From Hyphomicrobiales bacterium (GTDB lineage: Bacteria > Pseudomonadota > Alphaproteobacteria > Rhizobiales > Xanthobacteraceae): 48,989 bases of DNA. Numbering within the stretch: the first letter of the stretch is position 1; each line of letters starts with the position of its first letter. Shown in pieces: positions 41,191 through 48,989 of the stretch. The notes under the pieces were generated by a model. It searched no databases and was not told the origin of the DNA. It saw nothing but the letters and a program-made list of their open reading frames with translations. The translations under genes were made by a program, and so were the position numbers. Location of the stretch: assembly GCA_016185205.1 (NCBI GenBank), contig JACPOA010000097.1, positions 1 to 48,989 on the forward strand, read 5' to 3'.

Positions 41191-41208
41191 TTGCTGGGAT
41201 CGAACGGC

Positions 41209-42018
41209 TTAGCGGAACAGCCGCAGCACGTTCTGGTCGGCCTGCGAAGCGAGCGACAGGGCCGTCGTGGACAGCTGCTGGCGGGTCTGCAACGCGAGCA
41301 GGTTGGCGCCTTCCTGGTTCGAATCGGCCAAAGTGAGGGAGGCCGAACCGGCCTGCAGGGTGCTGATCGTCGCCTTGGTGAAGTCCTGGCGAATCTGCAC
41401 GGTCGACAGGCTCGAGCCGAGGGTCTGGGCCTGCGAACGCAGGGTCGACAGCGCGGCGGTCAGGTCGGAACTCGCCGCCGTGATGGCGGCGGAGTCGGCC
41501 CAGTTGTTGGCCGCAGCGGCGATGCTCAGACCAGTGGCGGTGTCGGTCACGCCGGAGACGGTCGTGCTCGACCCGGTCTCGCTCAGGTTGACCACGAGGT
41601 TGGCACCGGCGAGCAGGTTGGTGCCGTTGAAACCCGAATCGCCCGATAGCTGGTCGATCTGGGTACGGATCGCATTAAACTGCGTGGAAAGGCTTAGCTT
41701 CGTCGCGGCGTCCGAAGTCTGCTGCGCCTGGCTGACGAGAGACTGGGCGGACTGCACCAGCTTGGTGATCGCCGTGATACCGTTGTTGGCGGCCTGAATC
41801 GTATTGATGCCCGTGGCCATGCCGTCCAGCAGGTTGTTCAGGTCGTTGGCGCGGTTGTCGAGGCCCTGCGCGGTGAAGAAGTTATTCGGATTGTCGAGGG
41901 CCGAGTTGACCCGCTTGCCGGTGGCAAGCTTGGTCTGGGTCGAGGAGATCAGGTCCGAAGTCGACTGCAACTGCAGAAGGTTCGAACGAACGGCTGAGGA
42001 GAGAACGATGTCTGACAT
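41209..42018 (-). CDS. Flagellin, short form (copy 2)
   Basis: The 269 residues start MSDIVLSSAVRSNLLQLQST and carry the same D0/D1 helices as copy 1, with AAAGG at the ribosome-binding site. Middle-region wording differs (NLSETGSSTTVSGVTDTATG). The codon choice looks more uniform than copy 1, so this may be the major flagellin, but that is an inference. It has its own terminator and a long leader (about 80 bases to a possible sigma-54 site), so copies 1 and 2 can be expressed independently. Confidence 0.94.
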   Translation of the reverse strand: MSDIVLSSAVRSNLLQLQSTSDLISSTQTKLATGKRVNSALDNPNNFFTAQGLDNRANDLNNLLDGMATGINTIQAANNGITAITKLVQSAQSLVSQAQQTSDAATKLSLSTQFNAIRTQIDQLSGDSGFNGTNLLAGANLVVNLSETGSSTTVSGVTDTATGLSIAAAANNWADSAAITAASSDLTAALSTLRSQAQTLGSSLSTVQIRQDFTKATISTLQAGSASLTLADSNQEGANLLALQTRQQLSTTALSLASQADQNVLRLFR

Positions 42019-42092
42019 CTTGAAGTACCTTTCTGGTGACTTTGCCGTACTGGCAGTTACACGTGTCGATCCATTGGATCGGCCGATGTCAT

Positions 42093-42108
42093 CGCACAGG
42101 CCCTCCCA
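42093..42108 (-). promoter_or_regulatory. Weak sigma-54-like site upstream of flagellin copy 2
   Basis: Read on the minus strand, TGGGAGGGCCTGTGC keeps the GG and GC at the correct spacing but has several consensus mismatches (TGGCACG-N4-TTGC). It lies about 75 bases upstream of the ATG. Listed as a candidate only, because the flgE and flgI sites show RpoN is used here. Confidence 0.3.
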
Positions 42109-42348
42109 ACGGCCCGTAAAAGAACATGGTTAAAAAGTCGTCGATTCCTTGTCATAACCAGTTGAATTTAAATCGAATTGCACAATGAATTCGGGCCGTT
42201 AACGCGCCGCGCCTAGACACGCGCCAGGCCTCTTCGGCAGTGGAATATCGGGGCAAATCGCCGAACGAGCCGCGGTCGTTAATTTGCTAACGCGCAGGCT
42301 TCATTAACCGTCTTGTCGTACCCTGCCAGTGCCGAAGGATGCGTGCCT

Positions 42349-42924
42349 ATGAGTTCAATTACTCCTGTTTCTTCCGCGGCGTTTTTCAACTCGGGCTCGA
42401 ATTGGCTCGCCGACACCTATACCGCCATTCAAAACGACAATAACGCCGGCGGCCTCTTGGGCATGATGGCGAACTCCGGCGGCGACGGCAGCATCGACGG
42501 GTTCCTCGGGCGGAGCGTCATCAACGCGAACGCCTTTGCGACCATTTCCCAGACCGGGGTCACGAACGCCTCCGCCCTGATTGCGCAGCTGGCGGCGCAA
42601 AATCTGCAGAAGGCCGATGCGAAAAAGATGCAGGATGCGTTTGCTGCGCTGGCGGCGACGCAGAAGATGGTGCCGGAGAAGAATGTACTCGATCCGGTGA
42701 TCTACTTTGCGGATGGCTCGACCATCGACACGAACAGCAACATCATGACGCGGGCGGACGGAACGCAATACGATACGACGACCGGCGCGAAATACGTGGA
42801 TCCCGCCTCCATCATCCAAATGGCCAACGGCGCCTATCTCGATACCAAAAACAATATTCTCACCATGCCCGACGGCACCCGGATCGACACGGTGACCGGA
42901 CTGATCGTTTCGACGACAGCCTAG
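42349..42924 (+). CDS. Hypothetical protein of the flagellar cluster with a C-terminal repeat
   Basis: The start at 42349 has AAGGA ten bases upstream. Residues 1-115 are helical and without a signal peptide (SNWLADTYTAIQNDNNAGGL). Residues 119-187 contain four copies of a roughly 16-residue unit: YFADGSTIDTNSNIMT, RADGTQYDTTTGAKYV, QMANGAYLDTKNNILT and MPDGTRIDTVTGLIV. The units suggest stacked beta hairpins. The N-terminal part resembles an export-type flexible start of axial proteins, so type III secretion is possible. It stands alone on the plus strand between flagellin and flgN-like genes. I do not recognise a family. Confidence 0.7.
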   Translation: MSSITPVSSAAFFNSGSNWLADTYTAIQNDNNAGGLLGMMANSGGDGSIDGFLGRSVINANAFATISQTGVTNASALIAQLAAQNLQKADAKKMQDAFAALAATQKMVPEKNVLDPVIYFADGSTIDTNSNIMTRADGTQYDTTTGAKYVDPASIIQMANGAYLDTKNNILTMPDGTRIDTVTGLIVSTTA

Positions 42925-42949
42925 CCGTCATCCCAACACAGACTGATCG

Positions 42950-43426
42950 CTACAGCGTACGGCTGATCGCCAGCGGCTGGCTGGTCTTGCTGCTCGGCGC
43001 ATTGGCGCGGCCGGAGGCGCCGTAGGTCGAAGGCGCAGCTTTACGCGCGAGTTCGCCCGATACGCCGCGGATGATGCCCTCGGACACGGCATGCGCGGTG
43101 GCCAGCACCGTCAGATTTTTCTGCAGCAGCGCATGGAACGCATCATGCCGCTGGCGCAAGGCGTCGAGCGCATCGGGCAGCGACTGGGCGATGATGTCCT
43201 TGGCGGATTTCACCCGGTCGGATTCGGCGGCATAGGCGCGCGCGAGCTCGACCTTGGCCTCGTCGAGTTCGACCGCGTCGCGAAGCCGGCCGGCGCGCAG
43301 GCGCGCGGTCTCTTCCTCGACGGTGTCGATCAGGCGATCCATGATCTTGTTCAGGTTTGCGATCGCGCGTTCGGCCTCGCCGGCGTTGGCGATCGGGGCG
43401 GCGGCATGGGGTGACGGTATGGTCAC
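42950..43426 (-). CDS. FlgN-like flagellar export chaperone
   Basis: The start is a GTG at 43426 with AGGAG eight bases upstream; it overlaps the preceding gene's stop by four bases (GTGA). The 158-residue helical protein carries AIANLNKIMDRLIDTVEEET and ALRQRHDAFHALLQKNLTVL, the FlgN pattern. FlgN keeps FlgK and FlgL unfolded in the cytoplasm and delivers them to the export gate; those genes are in this window. The third gene of flgI-rod protein-flgN. Confidence 0.75.
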   Translation of the reverse strand: MTIPSPHAAAPIANAGEAERAIANLNKIMDRLIDTVEEETARLRAGRLRDAVELDEAKVELARAYAAESDRVKSAKDIIAQSLPDALDALRQRHDAFHALLQKNLTVLATAHAVSEGIIRGVSGELARKAAPSTYGASGRANAPSSKTSQPLAISRTL

Positions 43427-43755
43427 GAACGGATCTCCTGCTGCGCCATCAGGCTGCGATAGACCTGATCGGCGATGCCGATGCCGCCGGCCTTGGCGAA
43501 CGACTTGGAATATTCGTCGGTGAGGAACGAGCGCCACACGCCGGTCGCGCCGCTGCCACCGAACGGGCCATCGCCCTGCAGGCCGGTGAACATCTGCTGG
43601 AACATGGAATTGAGGAACACCGCCTCGAAGTCCTGCGCGGAGGCGCGCGCCTTCTCCTTGCTGGCGGCGGACAGTTTGCCGGCCGCCGGCGCATTGGCGT
43701 TGAACAGATCGAGCGGGCGCAGGCCCGGCGCGGAGAGGGAAAGGGTGCTCGCCAT
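43423..43755 (-). CDS. Rod-binding protein (FlgJ N-terminal domain/CheL-like)
   Basis: The ATG at 43755 overlaps the flgI stop by one base (TGATG). The 110 residues contain AQDFEAVFLNSMFQQMFTGL, then SFLTDEYSKSFAKAGGIGIA and DQVYRSLMAQQE, the rod-binding domain. It lacks the C-terminal muramidase domain of enteric FlgJ, as usual in alphaproteobacteria, where the gene is named cheL in Caulobacter. It helps rod assembly through the periplasm. Confidence 0.88.
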   Translation of the reverse strand: MASTLSLSAPGLRPLDLFNANAPAAGKLSAASKEKARASAQDFEAVFLNSMFQQMFTGLQGDGPFGGSGATGVWRSFLTDEYSKSFAKAGGIGIADQVYRSLMAQQEIRS

Positions 43756-44870
43756 CACATCACCTCGATGTCGGCCTGGATCGCGCCCGCGGCCTTGATC
43801 GCCTGCAGGATGGCGATGAGGTCGCGCGGGCCGATGCCGAGCGCATTGAGGCCGTCGACCAGCTGCTGCAGCGAGACGCCGTCCTTGACCAGCGCCAGCT
43901 TCTTGCCGTCCTCCTGCACGCCGATGCGGGTGCGCGGCACGGTGACGGTGGTGCCGCCGCGCGAGAACGGCGTCGGCTGGCTGACTTGCGGTGTCTCGGT
44001 GATGGTGACCGTGAGATTGCCTTGCGCCACCGCTACCATCGATACGCGCACGTCGCGGCCCATGACGATGATGCCGGAGCGTTCGTCGATCACGATCTTG
44101 GCGGCGAGGTCCGGCTCGACTTGCAGCTGCTCGATCTCGGTCAGCAGCGAGATCACGTTACCGCGGTATTGCTGCGGGATGGTGACGCCGACGGTGCCCG
44201 GATCCAGCGACTCCGCGGTCGGCACGCCGATGAAGTCGTTGATGGCGGCGGCGATGCGTTTGGCGGTGGTGAAATCGGGATTGCGCAGCGCCATGCGCAA
44301 CTGGCTCTGCCGGTTGAGATTGAATTCGATCTCGCGCTCGATCAGCGCGCCGTTGGCGATGCGGCCGACGGTCGGCACGCCGCGCACGATCTTGGCGGCT
44401 TCGCCCTCGGCCTGGAAACCGCCGATCGCCACCGAACCCTGGCCGACCGCGTAGACATTGCCGTCGGCGCCGAGCAGCGGGGTCACCAGCAGCACGCCGC
44501 CTTGCAGGCTCTTGCTGTCGCCGAGCGCGGAAACGGTGACGTCGATGCGCGTGCCTTGCGTGCCGAACGGCGGCAGATTGGCGGTCACCATGACGGCGGC
44601 GACGTTGCCGGTGCGCAGCGTCTGGCCGCGGATGTTGACGCCGAGCCGTTCCAGCATCGCAGTGAGCGACTGCTTGGTGAAGGGGATGTTGTTGAGGGTG
44701 TCGCCGGTGCCGTTGAGACCGACCACCAGGCCATAGCCGATAAGCTGGTTCTGGCGCACGCCCTCGATATTGGCGAGGTCCTTGATGCGCGAGGTCGCCC
44801 CGGCGTTTACCGGGACAAGTAGCATGGCCAAGAGCGCCGCCAAGCAGGCGACCAGAAAGGTCCTCGTCAT
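43755..44870 (-). CDS. flgI: Flagellar P-ring protein FlgI
   Basis: The ATG at 44870 has GGGGAG six bases upstream and gives a signal peptide, MTRTFLVACLAALLAMLLVP, cleaved near AGA. The mature part has SRIKDLANIEGVRQNQLIGY, GLVVGLNGTGDTL and the C-terminal VDGLNALGIGPRDLIAILQA, all FlgI hallmarks. The 371 residues are normal. FlgI forms the P ring around the rod in the peptidoglycan layer. A sigma-54 promoter lies about 39 bases upstream. flgJ-like and flgN-like genes follow with overlaps, so the three are an operon. Confidence 0.96.
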   Translation of the reverse strand: MTRTFLVACLAALLAMLLVPVNAGATSRIKDLANIEGVRQNQLIGYGLVVGLNGTGDTLNNIPFTKQSLTAMLERLGVNIRGQTLRTGNVAAVMVTANLPPFGTQGTRIDVTVSALGDSKSLQGGVLLVTPLLGADGNVYAVGQGSVAIGGFQAEGEAAKIVRGVPTVGRIANGALIEREIEFNLNRQSQLRMALRNPDFTTAKRIAAAINDFIGVPTAESLDPGTVGVTIPQQYRGNVISLLTEIEQLQVEPDLAAKIVIDERSGIIVMGRDVRVSMVAVAQGNLTVTITETPQVSQPTPFSRGGTTVTVPRTRIGVQEDGKKLALVKDGVSLQQLVDGLNALGIGPRDLIAILQAIKAAGAIQADIEVM

Positions 44871-44908
44871 CACTGCTCCCCAATGTGACGGTTGACTGAC
44901 AGTTGTTA

Positions 44909-44924
44909 TGCGAACGCCGTGCCA
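44909..44924 (-). promoter_or_regulatory. Sigma-54 (-24/-12) promoter of the flgI operon
   Basis: On the minus strand TGGCACGGCGTTCGCA matches TGGCACG-N4-TTGCA except for one T to C. It lies about 39 bases upstream of the flgI start; transcription is expected near 44898. Together with the site before flgE it shows a consistent RpoN pattern. Confidence 0.8.
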
Positions 44925-45120
44925 ACCCCGGCGCGCGCCCCAAGACTCTGGGGATGCAGACGATTTCGGTTCAGCGCGGCTTGCGCGGGGTGGCCGCGGG
45001 CCGGCACAAAACGCCAAGTGCGGCAAATTTTGCCCGGCGTCTTTACCGGCGATTAACCATAGCAAGGCAGGCTCATGGTACTCGGGGACCGATACGTTTT
45101 CGGTTGGGGACTAAATCGTC

Positions 45121-45531
45121 ATGCGCGTCCAAGGGACGAACGGAACCGCGCTTGCAAGCGCGCCGGCAACGGCGCGCCGCAGCGCCGGTGGAACTTTCAC
45201 GGTCAGCGAGCAGGCGACACCGCGCAACGCAACGGCCGCCAGCTCGTTGCGGGCGATCTCGACGCTCGATGCGCTGATGGCCCTGCAGGGGGTGGAAGAC
45301 CCGACCGAACGCAAGAAGCGCGCGGTCGCCAAGGGCCGCAATGCGCTCGACGTGCTCGACAAGCTCAAGCTCGGCCTGCTCGATGGCAGCGTGGACGGCC
45401 CCACGCTCGCCCGCCTCAAGGTCGCGTCCGAGGGCCTGACCGATGGCTCCGGCGACCCAGGCCTGGACACGATATTGAGCGAAATCAATCTTCGCGTGGC
45501 GGTGGAACTGGCCAAAGCCGGTACCCGCTAG
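45121..45531 (+). CDS. fliX: Flagellar assembly regulator FliX
   Basis: MRVQGTNGTALASAPATARR begins the protein, and SLRAISTLDALMALQGVEDP, RKKRAVAKGRNALDVLDKLK and LSEINLRVAVELAKAG match FliX of Caulobacter and Hyphomicrobiales. The 136 residues are usual. In Caulobacter FliX links early flagellar assembly to the sigma-54 activator FlbD. Divergent from flgI, with 250 bases between; dksA follows on the same strand. Confidence 0.9.
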   Translation: MRVQGTNGTALASAPATARRSAGGTFTVSEQATPRNATAASSLRAISTLDALMALQGVEDPTERKKRAVAKGRNALDVLDKLKLGLLDGSVDGPTLARLKVASEGLTDGSGDPGLDTILSEINLRVAVELAKAGTR

Positions 45532-45621
45532 CCGCCGCCACCGCGTGTCCGGTCCCGTACATTGGCGGAAGCCATTGAATCATAACGATAATTCTGAATG
45601 CCGGCGGACGCCACTGGGATA

Positions 45622-45650
45622 TTGTCCGGGGCTTGGTGCGCGTATATAAG
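45622..45650 (+). promoter_or_regulatory. Possible sigma-70 promoter of dksA with overlapping palindrome
   Basis: TTGTCC (45622-45627) and TATAAG (45645-45650) are 17 bases apart. CTTGGTGCG at 45632-45640 lies in the spacer and its perfect inverted copy CGCACCAAG at 45676-45684 lies in the expected leader. The pair of arms around the start site looks operator-like. No consensus assigned. Confidence 0.4.
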
Positions 45651-45713
45651 CCTGCCGCGCGGGGGCGTGGGACCTCGCACCAAGAACAAAAGAAGTCAGG
45701 GAGTCAGTGGGAT

Positions 45714-46127
45714 ATGTTGGCCAAGACGAAAGCGTACCGACCGTCCGACAAAGAGCCGTTCATGAACGAGCGGCAGCGGGATTATTTCCGCGCGAAGCTG
45801 CTCGTCTGGCGGGAAGACATTCTGAAAGAGGCCAAGGAAACCCTTCTGCACTTGCAGGAGGAAAACCAGAACCACCCCGATCTCGCCGATCGGGCCTCGT
45901 CGGAAACCGACCGCGCCATCGAGCTGCGCGCGCGCGACCGCCAGCGCAAGCTGATCGCCAAGATCGACGAGGCGCTGGCGCGCATCGACGACGGCACCTA
46001 CGGTTATTGCGAGGAGACCGGCGAGCCGATTTCGCTGCGCCGCCTGGAGGCGCGCCCGATCGCCACGCTGTCGGTGGAAGCGCAGGAGCGGCACGAGCGA
46101 AGAGAGCGCGTCTATCGCGACGATTGA
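45714..46127 (+). CDS. dksA: RNA polymerase-binding protein DksA, single-cysteine type
   Basis: The ATG at 45714 gives MLAKTKAYRPSDKEPFMNER. The coiled coil with ADRASSETDRAIELRARDRQ holds the conserved DxxD/A-type tip (DLADRASSE), and the globular end reads YGYCEETGEPISLRRLEARP, then IATLSVEAQERHERRERVYR. Enteric DksA has a four-cysteine zinc finger; here only one Cys remains (C-x2-T, and SVEA replacing CxxC), as is usual in Hyphomicrobiales. DksA binds the polymerase secondary channel and tunes rRNA and stress promoters with ppGpp. It follows fliX by 183 bases, with its own promoter and terminator. Confidence 0.93.
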   Translation: MLAKTKAYRPSDKEPFMNERQRDYFRAKLLVWREDILKEAKETLLHLQEENQNHPDLADRASSETDRAIELRARDRQRKLIAKIDEALARIDDGTYGYCEETGEPISLRRLEARPIATLSVEAQERHERRERVYRDD

Positions 46128-46172
46128 GGGCGGCGGCGCAAAGTTCGATGAACAGCAGAGAGAAACGACTCG

Positions 46173-46202
46173 ATGCCTGGCCACGTGTGCCGGGCATTTT
46201 TT
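46173..46202 (+). terminator. Rho-independent terminator after dksA
   Basis: ATGCCTGG and CCGGGCAT pair over eight bases (one G-T pair) with a nine-base loop, followed by a run of T (46197-46202). It ends just before the next gene's start. Confidence 0.75.
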
Positions 46203-46215
46203 CGTGTCGTGGGTT

Positions 46216-47712
46216 ATGAAATCCGTCAATAACGCCATTTTTCCAAACATTGCGCTGGATGCGGCCGCAATCAGGACCGCCGCTATTGTTGCGCTTGTCA
46301 CATTTGCTCTTGGACTGGCGTTGGCTATCGGCTTGTGGATGCCTGGCGCCGTCCATACCGATCCGTTTTTTATCGGCCCGGCTATTCGCTTTGCCACTAC
46401 GGGAGAAATGAAAAACTTTTTGTTCGATTGGGATGCTCTCCCCAACATCGGCGACCGGCCGTTTTGGTACACCCCGATAAACTTCTACGCACTCGGCTAC
46501 TGGTTGACGGCGTTCGGGTGCTCGACGGTTTCGGTGCTTTGCTTTTACGCGACAGCGGCGGCGGTAAGCTCCGCCGGTGTAAGCCTTATGTTGTCGCGAC
46601 TTGGTTGCTCCCCGCTTTGGTGCTTTGGCGGTGCAATCGTATCGTGGACCAGCTTTTACGCGGCAACTCGGTACGGCTTGAGGCCGGAACCGCTCGCACT
46701 GGCTTTCTTTTTTATTGGGCTGCCTTTAATCCCGTCATCCCGGAATGTGCTGCAATGCACGGGATTTTTTTTGATCGGCCTCGGCGTCATCACCGCACCA
46801 AGGCTCACGGGCTGGGCTGTGGCCTTCGCGGGGCTTTTTGTCATTGGAGTTCTGGATCGAGTCCGTACTGTGGCGCGCAACGTTGCGGTCGGCGGTGTAT
46901 TGGCGCTCCTGCTGTTTAGTCTGAGCATTGGATTCGAGTTCGCCGCATTTTACGAGGTGTTTTCCGCTCACGCTGCACTGCGTACTCGGCCCCCCTATAA
47001 CTCACAGATGCTTTTAATGGCCTCAATGACCAGCGGATTCGGCAAGTTCAATTGGCTGGGCGTCGGCATCGTGTTGCTGTTGGGAGCTGCCGCATCGCTG
47101 TTGCTCGGTTACTGGCGCTCCGTCGGTCCGCTGCTCATAACGTTTGTGTTGGGATATATTTTGTCGCTTTTCACGGGAGGATACGGGACAGTTTTGTTCA
47201 TTTACGTCGCCGCCATGGGTGTTTGGGGAATGTCCGGGCCGGCCCCAAGTGCGGCGCCCTGGCGGCGACTGATGCTAGCCATTTGCGTTGTGCTCGTCGG
47301 AGCTCCCTTGATTGTCGTCGCAACGAGCTATTTTCAGGCTGCCTATCGAAGTCCCGAACTATGGGCGAATTATCGAAACATCGAATCTGAAGTGCGCAGT
47401 CATCAATGGCGCGAAGTATGGCTCGATACTTTTTCGCTGCGCTACGTATTCGATATGAAGCCGCCTGACACGGCGCGATCCACCGCTGCCATGCCCCTGC
47501 GGCTGCCAAAATTGGCGTATGAGCAAGTGCCGAGCGATCCGGACATCAGCTTCGTAGTATCGCAGCGGCTGCTGCATGCGCTCATGCCCGATAAATTTCC
47601 GGATCGACCTGCCGTTCGCGTGTTCGGCCGAGAGTTTTATATCAACGCTCGGCCTGAAATTTATTTCATTTCGCGCGACCGCGTGATCACCCCGTCGGGT
47701 GCGCCGTTTTAG
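46216..47712 (+). CDS. Polytopic membrane protein, unknown function
   Basis: The 498-residue protein (ATG 46216; a GTG at 46204 adds four residues) has about ten transmembrane helices and a large C-terminal soluble part (about 375-498, with SLRYVFDMKPPDTAR). The first loop holds HTDPFFIGPAIRFATTGEMK, resembling lipid-linked-sugar transferases of the GT-C type, but the catalytic motif cannot be fixed. Composition is by eye more AT-rich than dksA and the flagellar genes. It is convergent with the tyrosine recombinase, 57 bases apart, and has no ribosome-binding site that I can see. It is possibly imported DNA. Confidence 0.7.
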   Translation: MKSVNNAIFPNIALDAAAIRTAAIVALVTFALGLALAIGLWMPGAVHTDPFFIGPAIRFATTGEMKNFLFDWDALPNIGDRPFWYTPINFYALGYWLTAFGCSTVSVLCFYATAAAVSSAGVSLMLSRLGCSPLWCFGGAIVSWTSFYAATRYGLRPEPLALAFFFIGLPLIPSSRNVLQCTGFFLIGLGVITAPRLTGWAVAFAGLFVIGVLDRVRTVARNVAVGGVLALLLFSLSIGFEFAAFYEVFSAHAALRTRPPYNSQMLLMASMTSGFGKFNWLGVGIVLLLGAAASLLLGYWRSVGPLLITFVLGYILSLFTGGYGTVLFIYVAAMGVWGMSGPAPSAAPWRRLMLAICVVLVGAPLIVVATSYFQAAYRSPELWANYRNIESEVRSHQWREVWLDTFSLRYVFDMKPPDTARSTAAMPLRLPKLAYEQVPSDPDISFVVSQRLLHALMPDKFPDRPAVRVFGREFYINARPEIYFISRDRVITPSGAPF

Positions 47713-47768
47713 TCAATGCGCGCGGGGTCCGTGGTGCCGCTTCGCCGGTCTTTCCCGGCCATTGCATG

Positions 47769-48704
47769 TCAGGACCGCATGCGCCCTTGCTGAGTCCCGT
47801 GCCCCAGCATGGCAAGGATATTCGCCCGTTCCAATGTGGTGCGCAGCGCCTCGTCGGAAACGTGGGTGTAGATCTCGGTGGTGGCGATGCTGGAATGACC
47901 GAGCAGACGCTGCACAAAACGGATGTCGACGCCGGTCTCGATCAGCAGGGTCGCCGCCGTGTGCCGCAGCATATGCGGGGTGACGCGGCGGGCGAGGCCA
48001 ATCTGGCGCGAATAGCGGCGCAGGCGCGAGCGGATCGACTGCGGTTTCATGGCGGAGCCGTGCCGGTTGAGAAACAACGCGCCATGCGCGGGACCGTCGA
48101 GCCGGCGCTGCGCGACGCATTGCGCCAATGCGGTGCGTAACGCGGTGTCGCTGACATAGGCGACGCGGTCGCGCGAGCCCTTGCCATGAATGCGGCAGGT
48201 CGAGCCGTCGGGCGCTACATCGTCGACCGCGAGCCGGCACAATTCGCCGACGCGAATGCCGGTCGCCACCATCAGGCTGACCGCGGTCGCCAGTACGCCA
48301 TCGTGCGATCCGCGTACGCCGGCGAACATGTTCAGCGACGTCATCAGTGACGAGATTTCCGGCCGCGACAGCGTGCGCGGCAGGCGCTTGCGGCGCGGCA
48401 GCTGCAGCTTGAGCGTGGCGAACGGATTGGCGATCTGTTCGCGCTCGGCCTGCCGCCGGAAGAAGGCGCGCAGGCAGGCGAAGCGGCGGCGCACGGTGCC
48501 GGCGCTCAGTTTGCGCCGGCCGAACATGTCCTCGAGATAGGCGGTGAGCGTGGCGGCCGAAATCTCGGCTGGCGCGACACCGGCGCCGAGAAATTTCCGG
48601 AAGTCGGCGAGATCGTGGGTATAGGCCCGCACCGTGTGCTGGGAGAGCTGGCGTTCGACCGAGCAGTGACGCAGGAATTCACAGACGCTTACGCGGAATT
48701 GCAT
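47769..48704 (-). CDS. Tyrosine recombinase (phage-type integrase)
   Basis: The 311-residue protein has an N-terminal SAM-like core-binding domain (about 5-95, with ERQLSQHTVRAYTHDLADF) and a catalytic domain with the conserved set: Arg in TGIRVGELC, HMLRHT (HxxR), LGHSSI and the nucleophile Tyr in EIYTHV. It cuts and rejoins DNA at specific sites. Its sequence is not that of the housekeeping XerC/XerD pair. No attachment site or tRNA is visible in the window, so its element must lie beyond the right edge or be lost. It is a candidate marker of a genomic island starting here. Confidence 0.88.
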   Translation of the reverse strand: MQFRVSVCEFLRHCSVERQLSQHTVRAYTHDLADFRKFLGAGVAPAEISAATLTAYLEDMFGRRKLSAGTVRRRFACLRAFFRRQAEREQIANPFATLKLQLPRRKRLPRTLSRPEISSLMTSLNMFAGVRGSHDGVLATAVSLMVATGIRVGELCRLAVDDVAPDGSTCRIHGKGSRDRVAYVSDTALRTALAQCVAQRRLDGPAHGALFLNRHGSAMKPQSIRSRLRRYSRQIGLARRVTPHMLRHTAATLLIETGVDIRFVQRLLGHSSIATTEIYTHVSDEALRTTLERANILAMLGHGTQQGRMRS

Positions 48705-48989
48705 GGGGACGCTCTCCGGGACTGAGGGAGCGGGGAGTGTGGGGGAGAGGGAGGGGAATCAGAAGCCCATTGTCGTTGGTTAGAGAATTCGTCCGTGACC
48801 AATACTGGAAATTGTGAAGAAAGCCGCCGCCCGTAATGCGACACGATAATAACTCTGGATTATCGATGTCGACTGGCGGCTCCCCGACTTTCCGCGATAG
48901 GATACATGGGCGATCCATTGAGGCCTGGATACTACGTCGGATATTCAACGCTCTCTTTAGTTCAGACAGAGATCAAATCGTCTTTACCG
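48705..48989. other. Right edge, no gene recognised
   Basis: The last 285 bases become AT-rich and contain only an 89-codon frame (48679-48948, minus strand) without a recognisable product or ribosome-binding site. It may hold the recombinase promoter and the boundary of an accessory segment. Confidence 0.4.

Overview
The window looks like chromosome from a GC-rich alphaproteobacterium of the order Hyphomicrobiales (Rhizobiales), in the Xanthobacteraceae/Nitrobacteraceae range. The support is the flagellar set with FlbT, FlaF and FliX, a FixK/FNR-type box before hemN, a single-cysteine DksA, and several palindromic intergenic repeats of kinds common in this order. Genus cannot be fixed from sequence alone.

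Left part (1-11.4 kb): a cut-off secreted protein; an outer-membrane protein made of two barrels in one chain; two tandem solute-binding proteins, one without a signal peptide; two tandem polytopic membrane proteins; and a CoxE-like VWA protein. Behind the VWA gene lies an accessory patch (7.8-10.6 kb) with a small orphan gene and three toxin-antitoxin loci: a HigBA-like pair with an extra half antitoxin, an eroded HicAB and a ParDE-like pair. Pieces of the VWA gene's 3' end recur inside this patch.

Middle part (11.8-33.7 kb): hemN with a FixK/FNR box, a long coiled-coil (crescentin-like) protein, a histidine-tailed exported protein, a methyltransferase, and a two-gene biosynthetic unit of a Pls/PosA-type membrane NRPS and its phosphopantetheinyl transferase. 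Next come a copper-type pair (four-helix Cys-rich protein and DUF305), UspA, a SixA-like phosphatase, an FAD oxidoreductase and a lipoprotein. A more AT-rich three-gene unit follows (membrane GAF protein, 28-residue peptide, small protein). Then come a MoxR ATPase (probable partner type for the VWA protein 22 kb away), an exported MsrA-MsrB pair and a TPR/SPINDLY-type glycosyltransferase.

Right part (33.8-46.1 kb): flagellar late genes flgE-flgK-flgL, flbT-flaF, two short flagellins, an unknown repeat protein, flgN-like, rod-binding protein, flgI and fliX, then dksA. Sigma-54 (-24/-12) promoters are visible before flgE and flgI, which with FliX suggests Caulobacter-like RpoN control of hook and ring genes. 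The window ends with a more AT-rich membrane protein gene and a tyrosine recombinase, probably the edge of another accessory segment. No rRNA, tRNA, CRISPR array or complete insertion sequence was seen.
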